Shown piece after piece: positions 1 through 7,965 of a stretch of 19,387 bases of DNA. Source of the DNA: CAJXJP01 sp034111025 (GTDB lineage: Bacteria; Patescibacteriota; Gracilibacteria; BD1-5; UBA6164). Within the stretch, counting starts at the first letter, position 1. Every line of letters begins with the position of its first letter. The translations under genes were made by a program, and so were the position numbers. The notes below the pieces were generated by a model. That model did no database searches, was not told the DNA's origin, and was given only the letters and a program-made list of their open reading frames with translations. The stretch lies in assembly GCA_034111025.1 (NCBI GenBank), contig JAWUYB010000022.1:1-19387 (forward strand), given 5' to 3'.

Positions 1-955
1 TTTAAATCAAAAAGGTCTTGGTGTTACATGTGTATATGTAGCTATTGGTCAAAAAGAATCAAAAGTTGCTAGAATTGTAAATGAACTTACAAAAAGAGGT
101 GCAATGGAATATACTATAGTAGTTGCAGCAGGAGCTTCGGATCCAGCATCAATGCAATTCTTATCTCCATATGCAGGTTGTGCAATGGCTGAATATTTCA
201 TGTTTAAAGGTGAACATTCATTAATTGTATATGATGACTTAACAAAACAAGCGAATGCTTATAGAGAAATGTCATTATTATTAAGAAGACCACCAGGGAG
301 AGAAGCTTATCCAGGTGATGTATTTTATACTCATTCTAGATTATTAGAAAGATCTTCAAAACTAAACGATGAATTAGGAAACGGTTCAATGACTGCACTT
401 CCAATCGTTGAAACTCAAGCAGGTGATGTATCAGCTTATATCCCTACTAATGTGATTTCAATTACAGATGGACAAATATTCTTAGAATCTGATTTATTCA
501 ACGCTGGTCAAAAACCTGCAATTAATGTTGGTTTATCTGTTTCAAGAGTATGAGGTGCTGCACAAGTAAAAGGTATGAAAAAAGTATCAGGTACTTTAAA
601 ATTAGACCTTGCTCAATATAGAGAACTTGCTGCATTTTCTCAATTTGCTTCTGATTTAGATGCTGCTACGAAAGCTCAACTAGATAGAGGTGAAAGAATG
701 ATGGAACTATTAAAACAAGGAGTTTATGCTCCAGTTACTGTTTCTAAACAAATTTGTTCTATATATGCTGGTGCAAAAGGTCATCTTGACTCTATTGCTA
801 CAGCAAAAATTGGTAAATTTGAACAAGATCTTTACACTGCTTTAGAAGATGAAAAAACAATTTTAGAATCAATTACTTCTGATAAACTTATTTCAGAAGA
901 AACTGAAACTAAACTAGTGGAAGTTATAAACAAAGTTGTAGAAATCAATAAATAA
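1..955 (+). CDS. atpA: F1F0 ATP synthase alpha subunit (3' part)
   Basis: This is the non-catalytic alpha subunit of the F1 hexamer, which binds nucleotide at the alpha/beta interfaces. The reading frame begins at base 2 and gives 317 residues before TAA. About 190 N-terminal residues, including Walker A, lie upstream. Family motifs visible are VYVAIGQK, GAMEYTIVVAA followed by ASDPASMQFLSPYAG, ISITDGQIFLESDLFNAG, and SVSRVGGAAQ. The first Gly of that GG pair is an in-frame TGA at 551-553. Under the standard code the gene would break here, in an invariant motif, so this is evidence for UGA=Gly. Nearly all its other glycines use GGN codons. It is followed 16 bases later by atpG, as in most atp operons. 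Confidence 0.97.
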
Positions 956-971
956 TAACAATCAAAATTTT

Positions 972-1883
972 ATGTCTAATGCTAAAGAGATAAAAAGAAA
1001 GATTTGATCAATTCAAAATACTGGGAAAATAACTAAGGCAATGGAGCTCATTTCAACTGTAAAGATGAAAAAAGCTCAAGATCTTGCTTTAGGGAAAAGA
1101 GACTTTGTATTAGAAATGCTAAAAATCTTTCTCAAAGTTGAATGATATTTAGAAGATTTCCCTCTGTTTGCAGAAGGGAAATGAGATAAAACATTAGCTT
1201 TGGTTATTACTTCTAACAAAGGTCTTTGTTGAGGTTATAACGTAAATGTTATGAAAAAAGTAAATAGTTATATCAAAGAAACTGGTGAAGATTTAGAATT
1301 TATTGCTGTAGGGAAAAAAGCTGCAAATTTTGTAGCGAAAACTGGTAATAAACTTATTGCAGATTTTTCAACTGATTTCACTGATAATATCGAACCACTT
1401 TTTACAAAAAACATTTCAAATTTATTCAGAGAAGAATTCTTATCTGGTAAATATAAAAAAGTAGTTGTATTTTATAATCATTATATAAATACAATTAAAC
1501 AAATTCCTGTTGCCAAAATATCTCTCCCAATAGATTCGGATGAAATTAAAAATTATCTCACTCATATTGTAGAAGATTATGTTGATCTTGAAAAAGAAAT
1601 AGAAACAATGGGTGATATCAATAGTTATGATTTAGAACCAACTCCAGAAGCATTAGCGAATGAAGTTATTCCAATGATACTTGATATGATTTTCTATGAT
1701 ATATTGTTAGAATCAAAAGCTTCAGAACACTCATCTCGTATGATTGCTATGAAAAATGCAAAAGATTCAGCAATTAAAATAGCAAATAGATTAACATTGA
1801 AATATAATAAGGCAAGACAAGCAATTATTACTCAGGAAGTTTCTGAAATAACTGCTGGTGTTGAATCAATGAAAGATGTATAG
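972..1883 (+). CDS. atpG: F1F0 ATP synthase gamma subunit
   Basis: This is the central rotor stalk of F1, with 303 residues, a normal family length. The N-terminal helix reads KRKIGSIQNTGKITKAMELI and then STVKMKKAQD. It is followed by the Rossmann-like segment LALVITSNKGLCGGYNVNV. The C-terminal helix ends with YNKARQAIITQEVSEI, the part that inserts into the alpha/beta ring. TGA codons occupy several conserved glycines, including one in KGLCGGYN. Without table 25 the first 280 bases would look non-coding and only the part from 1251 would be found. I chose ATG at 972 because it gives the canonical N-terminus. The stop is TAG. Confidence 0.97.
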
Positions 1884-1946
1884 TATCTCTTTACTTTACA
1901 ATTAAAAGTATTATTATATAAAAAATATTTATTAATAACTTTGATT

Positions 1947-2318
1947 ATGAGACTAATATCAACAATACTAAGAATTATTGCGAACGCTTTTTTATTCTGT
2001 ATATATGCTTTAATAGCTATTACAATAGTAAATTTTATATTTGGTCTCATAATGGTTAATGCATGAAAATCTGTTCCAGGATCTGAAGATTCTATACATA
2101 TGGCATTAGCAATTGGAACAACTTGAATTATCGCTTTAGTAACATTTATACTAAGAAAATATTTTTATATTTCTCTATGAAAAAAAGAAAACATTAAAAA
2201 AGTAGAAAAAGTTATTATCAAAGAAGTAATACAAGAAAAAAAAGTAATAAAATCTTCAAAAGCTGAAAATGCATTCGATGAAGAAATGAAAATATATATT
2301 GATAAAGAAATTAAATAA
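1947..2318 (+). CDS. Small two-helix membrane protein between atpG and atpD, unknown function
   Basis: I do not recognise the family. The 123-residue product has a long hydrophobic stretch at about residues 8-37 and a second at about 52-69. The loop between them is short and polar (GKSVPGSEDS). A charged, Lys/Glu-rich tail from about residue 78 (KKENIKKVEKVIIKEV) looks helical or coiled-coil and is probably cytoplasmic. It lies 63 bases after atpG and 54 bases before atpD on the same strand, so it is likely co-transcribed with the F1 genes. Bacterial atp operons normally place atpD directly after atpG. The position suggests a link to ATP synthase assembly or membrane anchoring, but nothing in the sequence proves this. 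TGA reads as Gly at three or more positions. Confidence 0.8.
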
Positions 2319-2372
2319 AATTCACCTATAGTGAAATAATTGAAATTTTTTATAAATTTACCAAACTCACAA

Positions 2373-3773
2373 ATGAAAATTTGAAAAATTACTAGAATTG
2401 TTTGAGTAGTAATCGATGTTAAATATGAAGGTGGATATGTACCTTCAATTTATGATGCATTACAGATTATTGGCTCTGAACAAAAAGTTGTTCTTGAAGT
2501 ACAACAACAACTTGGTGATGGTTCTGGGAGAACTATTGCTATGAATAACGTTGATGGATTAAAAAGATGAATGGAAGTAGAGGCTACTGATTCTCCAATT
2601 AGAGTTCCTGTAGGTTCAGAAGTACTTGGGAGAATGTTTAATGTTTTAGGTGATCCAATTGATGGAAAACCAAAACCAAAAACGGAGTTCATGGACCCAA
2701 TACATAGAGAAGCTCCTGAATTTGCTAACTTAACTACTTCTGCTGAAGTATTTGAAACAGGTATCAAAGTTGTTGATCTGATTGCTCCTATGTTAAAAGG
2801 GGGTAAGGTTGGTCTTTTTGGAGGTGCTGGTGTAGGGAAAACTGTTATTATTCAAGAATTAATTAATAATATTGCTCAAGGTCATGGAGGTTACTCTGTA
2901 TTTGCATGAGTAGGTGAAAGAACAAGAGAATGAAATGATTTATTCCACGAAATGAGTGATACTGGTGTTATTGATAAAACTGCAATGGTTTTTGGTCAAA
3001 TGAACGAAGCTCCAGGTCCTAGAGCAAGAGTTGCTCTCACTGGTCTAGCTATGGCTGAACATTTCAGAGATAGAGAAAAGAAAGATGTATTATTCTTTGT
3101 TGATAATATATTTAGGTATACACAAGCATGATCAGAAATTTCAGCACTTTTAGGTAGAATTCCTTCAGCTGTTGGGTATCAACCTACTCTAGCTACTGAT
3201 ATGGGTGCTCTGCAAGAAAGAATTACATCTACAAAAGATGGTTCTATTACTTCAGTTCAAGCTGTATATGTTCCTGCTGATGATCTAACAGATCCAGCTC
3301 CAGCTGCAACTTTTGCCCATTTAGATTCAACTATCGTATTAAACAGATCAATTGCTGAACTAGGTATATATCCTGCTGTAGATCCACTTGATTCAACATC
3401 TACTGTATTAGATCCAGCTGTTGTTGGTGAAGAACATTATAATGTTGCAAGAGGAGTTCAAAAAACTCTACAAAAATATAAAGAATTACAAGATATTATT
3501 GCTATTTTAGGTATGGATGAATTATCTGATGAAGATAAATTAACTGTAAATAGAGCAAGAAAAGTTAGAAATTTCTTATCTCAAGCTTTTCATGTAGCTG
3601 AACAATTTACTGGTGCTCCAGGTGTTTATGCTAAAGCAACTGATACTGTTGCTGGTTTTAGAAAAATTCTTGATGGTGATGTAGATCATATACCAGAATC
3701 ATTCTTCTTATATAAAGAAAACTTAGATACAGTTATTGCTAAATATGAAAAATCATTAGCTGAAAGTAAATAA
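2373..3773 (+). CDS. atpD: F1F0 ATP synthase beta subunit
   Basis: This is the catalytic beta subunit of F1, with 466 residues and full length. It starts KIGKITRIVGVVIDVKYEGG, the usual N-terminal beta-barrel opening. Walker A is GGAGVGKT at residues 150-157. The Walker B region is VLFFVDNIFRYTQAGSEISA, with Asp at 247. The DELSEED-type loop reads LGMDELSDEDK and is followed by VRNFLSQAFHVAEQFTG. In-frame TGA encodes the first Gly of FAGVGERTREG, the last Gly of the same motif, and the Gly of TQAGSE. All three are invariant, which is the strongest evidence in the window for UGA=Gly. By my hand count only about 6 of roughly 45 glycines use TGA, much less than in the downstream cluster. Confidence 0.98.
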
Positions 3774-3791
3774 TTTTTAAACATTTTAAAA

Positions 3792-4220
3792 ATGGAATTA
3801 AAAATCTTATCATTTGGAGGTGAAGTGTTTTCTTCTGATAGTGTAACTTCTGCAACTTTAATGACAGGGATTGGTGAAATCACTGTTCTTGAAGATCATG
3901 CACCATTATTAACAAGTATCAAACCATCTACTATGTATGTTGTTTATAAAGATAAACATGGTATAGATAAAAGAGATGATTTTGCTATTTGATCTGGTGT
4001 AGTTGAGGTGAGTAATAGTTCTGTTAAAATCATGGCAGATATGCTTGTTGATATTGATGATCTAGACCTTGATAAAGCAGAAAGAGCTAGAAATGAAGCA
4101 CTTGCTCTAATGGAAAAATACAAAAATGCAAAAGACAAAGTTGATATGGAAAAATTCATTGAAGCTGAGGATATGCTACTCAAATGTATTGCTCAATTAA
4201 AACTGGGAAATATGAAATAA
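3792..4220 (+). CDS. atpC: F1F0 ATP synthase epsilon subunit
   Basis: The 142-residue product has the two-domain layout of bacterial epsilon, the rotor subunit that couples gamma to the c-ring and can inhibit hydrolysis. The N-terminal beta-sandwich holds LMTGIGEITVLEDHAPLLTS, corresponding to the family motif around GEIGILPGHAPLL. A helical C-terminal hairpin follows (LDLDKAERARNEALALMEKY and onward). It lies 18 bases after atpD and is the last gene of the operon, directly before a strong terminator hairpin. One TGA (Gly) at 3990-3992 joins two fragments that would otherwise look like separate ORFs. Confidence 0.95.
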
Positions 4221-4248
4221 AAAAAGATACAATTTTGTATCTTTTTTT
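4221..4248 (+). terminator. Rho-independent terminator of the atp operon
   Basis: The sequence forms an 11-bp stem, AAAAAGATACA (4221-4231) with TGTATCTTTTT (4236-4246), around a 4-base loop ATTT. A run of seven T spans the 3' arm and tail. The stem begins directly after the atpC stop and marks the end of the ATP synthase transcript. It therefore separates that operon from the peptide cluster. Confidence 0.85.
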
Positions 4249-4271
4249 ATTTGTTCTAATTAGAAAAATTA

Positions 4272-4299
4272 TTTGCAGTTTCTTGTATTTTAATATAAT
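4272..4299 (+). promoter_or_regulatory. Candidate sigma70-type promoter for the peptide cluster
   Basis: A perfect TATAAT lies at 4294-4299, with a weak -35-like TTTGCA at 4272-4277 and a 16-base spacer. It sits in the 111-base gap between the atp terminator and the first cluster gene, about 33 bases before the ATG at 4332. Chance TATAAT matches are common in DNA this AT-rich, so support comes mainly from its position. Confidence 0.4.
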
Positions 4300-4331
4300 A
4301 ATATTAGATTAATTATTAATAATACATTAGA

Positions 4332-4886
4332 ATGAAAGATTTCTTAACAACAACAATTGAAAATGAAAAATTTGAACTATTAATAGATATTAACATATTT
4401 CCTAAAGATATTGTTTTAAAAGCTGCATATACATACTTAGATAAATGATACTTTTTCTTTTCTTTTAATAAAGATTGAAATTTAATTATGCAATTTACTA
4501 AGAAAGATAATCAAAAAGTAGATCCTAAAGTTATAATTTGAGATTTTTCTGATTCACTATTAGAATATCTACTACGTGATAAAATAGAAAAGGATAATAA
4601 AATAGTTAGAGAAATAATCGTTGAAAAAGCAATCAATGGACCAATTGATAAAGATAATTTTATATCATTTGACGATAAATCTGCTCAATCTAATCAAGTT
4701 GATTTTGATAAAGATATAGATGATATCTTATCTGAAATTGAAAATGATCCAGACTTAAAAATTGATGAAAAAGAAATACAATCTATACTATCAGAAATAG
4801 AAGAAGAATCAAAAAATCAAGCTAAACCTAATATATCTGTGAATATATCAGCATTAGAAGATATGAAAAAAAAATTCACTAAATAA
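4332..4886 (+). CDS. hxsD: HxsD-like protein of the His-Xaa-Ser peptide system, with acidic C-terminal tail
   Basis: Residues 1 to about 110 fit the HxsD family pattern. A FELLIDINIFPKDIVLKAAY segment leads into YTYLDKGYFFFSF, a beta-strand pair, and then FSDSLLEYLLRDKIEKDNK and IVREIIVEKAI. The LLEYLLR block corresponds to the conserved LLxxxLR signature of HxsD. HxsD is a small non-enzymatic partner of the radical SAM maturases HxsB and HxsC, probably a peptide-binding or scaffold protein; that role is inferred. The tail (about 112-184) is unusual. It is acidic and contains two copies of an ILSEIE motif (DDILSEIEND and QSILSEIEEE), plausibly short helices that bind partners. It is the first gene after the candidate promoter and ends 6 bases before the next ATG. 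Confidence 0.75.
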
Positions 4887-4892
4887 TAAAAA

Positions 4893-5087
4893 ATGAATAA
4901 AAATTATAAAATAAATAATACAATTTACAAAGATAGTTATATTGAATCAGCAATCGATGCTTTTTCTGATATTGCAGATATTAAATATATCACTTGAGAA
5001 ATACTTATTACATGAGAAGATAATGAAAGTATTGAACTAATTTTCAGTGAATTTATGAACTTTATTATTTGACTTATAAATGAATAA
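4893..5087 (+). CDS. Small HxsD-like protein
   Basis: The 64-residue protein is too short to identify with confidence. Its layout mirrors the first half of the preceding HxsD-like protein. A start of type IYKDSYIESAIDAFSDIADI resembles IFPKDIVLKAAYTYLDKGYF in the neighbour. A two-strand segment (YITGEILITGEDNE) and a hydrophobic helix (IFSEFMNFIIGLINE) follow. I infer a truncated or diverged HxsD paralogue, perhaps forming a heterodimer with it or binding the precursor leader. Two or three TGA codons are read as Gly. The stop lies one base before the ATG of the HxsB-type gene, so translation is probably coupled. Confidence 0.6.
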
Positions 5088-5088
5088 A

Positions 5089-6537
5089 ATGTTAACAGCT
5101 CAAAATATTTCAAATTTAAAAAATGAAAAAATACCATTTTTTAGATTTAAAAAATTCGATAATACTAAATATATTATAACGAATGATGCATGAAAATTTA
5201 TTTTTCTAAACAATGCTGACTTTTTTCTATATGTTTCATGAGAGGTAGATCACTTAAATCAATATGAAGAATTAGTTCAAAACTGATTTATTAAAGATGA
5301 TTCATACATTGATAAGATGACATGAAGTTTTGCTTTAAGAAATTCATATGTTGGTATGTGACCTACTTTACATATGATTGTAATTACATTAAGATGTAAT
5401 CATAAATGTAAGTATTGTCATGCAGCTGTAGCTCCAATGACAGCTAAAGAATTTGATATGGATAAGCAAACAGCTGAAAAAGTAGTAGATGCTATTTTTT
5501 ATACTAATGCACCTAGTCTCACTATTGAATTTCAATGATGAGAAGCTTTAGTAAATTATGAAGTGGTTCAATTTATCGTAGAATATGCATCGGCAAAGGC
5601 TATAAAATTAAAAAAATCATTAAATTTTTCATTAGTTTCAAATCTTACATTAATGACCGAAGAAAAATTAACACGGTTATTAGATAACTGAGTTGATATT
5701 TGTAGTAGTTTAGATTGAGATGAAGTGACACATAACTTTAATAGATCAGGTTACGATGGAAATTCTTTTAAAACAGTAACTTACTGGTTGCAAAGATTAA
5801 ACGAAGAAAAAATAAAACGTAAAATCTGACACGCTTCAGCTCTATTAACTGTTACTAATGAAACGATTGGGAAATATAAAGAAATTATTGATACGTATAT
5901 TGATTTATGAATTAAATGAGTATTCTTAAGATGGTTAAATCCATACTGATTTGCGGCATCTGATTTACAAAAATTATCATATACAAAAGAAACATGGATT
6001 AAATTTTATCAAGATTCTTTAGATTATGTCTTAGAACTTAATAAAAATTGAGTTGAATTTACAGAATATATTACTACTGTTTTTTTACAAAAAATATTTA
6101 ATTCTAGAGATCCAAACTTTATGGATATACGTAGTCCATCTGGTATAGCTATTTGATGAGTTGCTTATAATTTTGATGGTAAAATATATGCTTCTGATGA
6201 ATCGAGAATGTTAGGAAGAATGTGAGACGATAATTTTTTAATGACTGATTTAAAAGATGACTGAGAAGAAACTTACTTAGCTATGATGCAGAGTGATATA
6301 TCTAAAATAGCAGTTCAATCATCTTGTTTAGAATGATTACCTTGATATAATGAACACCCATATCACCCATACTTTTGAGTTGATATCATCCATAATTATA
6401 AAACGGAAGGAAACATTTATGCACCATTTATGAAAGATGAAAAAATTCAGATGCAAATTGCTGTTTTAGATTATATTTTTAAAAAACTTGATAATCCTGA
6501 AGAGAAAAAAATACTTCTTAGTTGGATAGGTAAATAA
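5089..6537 (+). CDS. hxsB: Radical SAM maturase of HxsB type, lacking C-terminal cluster cysteines
   Basis: This 482-residue enzyme has an N-terminal extension of about 100 residues. The radical SAM CxxxCxxC follows at C103, C107 and C110 (TLRCNHKCKYCHAAVAPM), then IEFQGGEAL with GGEA at 150-153. The run PTLHMIVITLRCN..C.YC, the QGGE motif and the end region PYHPYFGVDIIHNYKTEGN match the HxsB family. HxsB works with HxsA precursors, HxsC and HxsD. Known HxsB proteins, as I recall them, carry SPASM-type cysteines here (C..C, YC, FC). In this copy those positions read GYNEHPY, YF and FM, and only C413 remains. The auxiliary Fe-S cluster is therefore probably absent. About 21 of 30 glycines are TGA by hand count. 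ATG 5089 follows the previous stop by one base. Confidence 0.85.
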
Positions 6538-6555
6538 CAATATAAAAAAAATATT

Positions 6556-7479
6556 ATGAAAAAAAAGATATTTCCAAAAATTCAGAAAAAATTATATAAT
6601 TTTTTAGCTGATGAATCATGAAAAATTACTAAAAAAGATGCATTATGATTGGCAGCAGTTGCTAGTATGTCACTTTGAATACATGAAGTATTAGCTTGAC
6701 ATACAAGTCATACAAGTGCTCCAGCTGGTGGGAGTTGATGAGGTGCATGACATTCGAATTTCTGACATAATAGTACATTATGATGTAGTGCAGTTACTCA
6801 GACTCAAGATACTATATCATGACATTTAAGTCAAACAAGTGCATGACATGTGAGTGGGATAAGAACTCCGGTTCATACGAGTAGTTTTGCTGCGTGAAAT
6901 CTATCAGGACATGGAAGTGCTACGGGTCATAGTAGTCATTGAAACCATACAAATCATGCAAATCATTTTAATGAAGGAACATGTTTTACCTTTGCACAAA
7001 GAATTTTGACTCCATCATGATATATATGTATTTGAAGCTTAAAAGAATGAGATGAAGTAATATCATATAATCATGAATTGAATGAATATCAAACATCTAT
7101 AATAGATATTTTTATCGTTCATGATTGAAAAAAACATTGGTTTACAGATTATTCAAAATATTCATTATTAAAAGTATATATTGAAAATCAAGAAGGAATT
7201 CATACTATCGAAAGTACAGATGTACATCCATTTTATCATCCTGAATCGTGAGATTATAAAAAAATAATGGATTTCAAAGTATGAGATGAAATTTTTATGT
7301 ATAAAACAAAATGAAAATTAATGAAAATTGATTTTATTGTAGACAAAGATAAATTTGATTCTAATTTAGCATATCCAGTTGTATATAATTTAGAAATGCG
7401 TAAAGAAGATAATCATAATTACTTCGTTGAATGATGTTTAGTTCATAATGCATTAGACTCAATAACTGATATACCTTAA
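6556..7479 (+). CDS. hxsA-like: His-Xaa-Ser-type precursor peptide fused to a C-terminal Hint autoprocessing domain
   Basis: The 307-residue protein has three parts. The leader (1-48) is basic and then hydrophobic; it contains PKIQKKLYNFLADESGKITK and DALG, shared with the next gene. The core (about 49-142) is rich in His, Ser, Gly and Thr. It holds HTSHTS, GHNS, C77, SGHLS, GHVSGI, SGHGS and GHSSHG, then four H-x-N triplets (HGN, HTN, HAN, HFN). A Hint (hedgehog/intein) domain (143-298) follows: Cys143 starts CFTFAQRILTPSGYICIGSL and GDEVISYN, then DVHPFYH with H224, MDFKVGDEI, and finally VYNLEM and the terminal VHN. The +1 residue is Ala and only nine residues follow. Cleavage at the N-terminal junction is thus more likely than splicing. 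Released core would be the natural product scaffold (inference). Confidence 0.85.
6982..7449 (+). other. Hint (hedgehog/intein-type) self-processing domain within the precursor
   Basis: The segment encodes residues 143-298 of the first precursor. It shows block A (Cys143, then RILTPSGYI and GDEVISYN), block B (STDVHPFYH, H224), a W/Y-x(n)-FKVGDEI segment, and block G (VYNLEMRKEDNHNYFVEGCL ending in VHN, H297-N298). Block spacing and length match mini-intein, bacterial intein-like and pretoxin-Hint domains without an endonuclease insert. I see no useful C-extein and no nucleophile at +1 (Ala299). Confidence 0.85.
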
Positions 7480-7493
7480 GTAAATGTGATTCT

Positions 7494-7517
7494 AGCTCTA
7501 AGATTTGTTGGAGTTTT
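7494..7517 (+). terminator. Weak hairpin with T tract between the two precursor genes (possible attenuator)
   Basis: AGCTCTAA (7494-7501) can pair with TTGGAGTT (7508-7515) around a 6-base loop, using two G-T wobbles. TTTT lies at 7514-7517, partly in the 3' arm. The stem is weak, so at most it would cause partial termination. It could set the ratio between the first precursor and everything downstream. It lies in the 62-base gap, which is otherwise featureless. Confidence 0.3.
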
Positions 7518-7541
7518 ATCCTTTATATTCAATACATTTAT

Positions 7542-7949
7542 ATGAAAAATAATAAAAAAATAGTCATTCCAAAAATCAAGAAAAAACTTTCATGATTTTT
7601 GTCTGATGAATCATGAAAAATAACAAAAAAAGATGCCTTATGAATTACTGCGTGAGTATCTTTATTAACATGAACAGGAGATGCCATAGCTGCACTATGA
7701 TGAGGTTCATGACATTCTAGTATGAGTCATTCAAATTGAGTTGTATGTGAAGTATATCAACAAACAGACTCTTTTACATCTGGTCATTGAAGTAGTACAA
7801 ATGGTCACTTTAGTTGAATACCATGAAGTCATAATAGTACGGCTATATGAGGTATTGATGGAAATTCTGAAGTATCTGGTCATGGGAGTCATGGCTCAGC
7901 ATCACATGGTTCACATGGTTCACATGGTTCACATGGTAGTAGATGGTAA
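7542..7949 (+). CDS. hxsA-like: His-Xaa-Ser-type precursor peptide with C-terminal HGS repeats
   Basis: This is a 135-residue precursor. The leader includes IPKIKKKLSGFLSDESGKIT and KKDALG, almost the same as in the upstream precursor. A hydrophobic stretch with a GGGSG boundary (residues 53-57) follows. The core starts near H58 (GHSSMSHSN). It has C69, then EVYQQTDSFTSGHGSTNGHF, SGIPGSHNS, and ends in SGHGSHGS, then SHGSHGSHGSHGSRW. C69 and H82 align without a gap to C77 and H90 of the first precursor, and GH[VF]SGI is conserved, so the cores share more than the repeat. There is no Hint domain. Leader and mid-core glycines are mostly TGA, but the last nine glycines are all GGN. Product and modification are unknown. 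The GHxS repeats and neighbouring HxsB and HxsD support the His-Xaa-Ser class. Confidence 0.85.
7902..7937 (+). repeat. Coding tandem repeat, 4 x TCACATGGT
   Basis: Four exact copies of a 9-base unit encode Ser-His-Gly at the end of the second precursor. The identical codons suggest recent expansion by slippage. An imperfect continuation upstream (7878-7901) encodes further HGS and AS units with different codons. In another frame the repeat reads as a spurious Met-Val-His ORF. Confidence 0.9.
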
Positions 7950-7965
7950 TTCTTAATTATATTAT

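Noticed and set aside
1884..1946. Regulatory RNA or promoter in the atpG downstream gap
   Set aside because: The 63 bases are plain AT-rich sequence with no hairpin or convincing promoter pair.
2450..2767. Reverse-strand ORF of 105 residues opposite atpD
   Set aside because: It lies wholly antisense to conserved atpD sequence and has no family features. The other reverse-strand ORFs (around 1832, 3686, 3944, 4937, 8568, 13157, 18062 and 18910) are shadows in the same way.
4283..4299. TTGTAT at 4283 as the -35 element
   Set aside because: It lies only 5 bases from the TATAAT, far too close for a sigma70 spacer.
7902..7937. Short direct repeats that could suggest a CRISPR-like array
   Set aside because: The unit is 9 bases, with no spacers and in frame with the coding sequence. 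It is a coding tandem repeat.
7741..7956. 71-residue forward ORF rich in Met-Val-His repeats
   Set aside because: It is the second precursor read in the wrong frame. The Ser-His-Gly repeat gives MVH when shifted. The true frame from 7542 has the shared leader and core.
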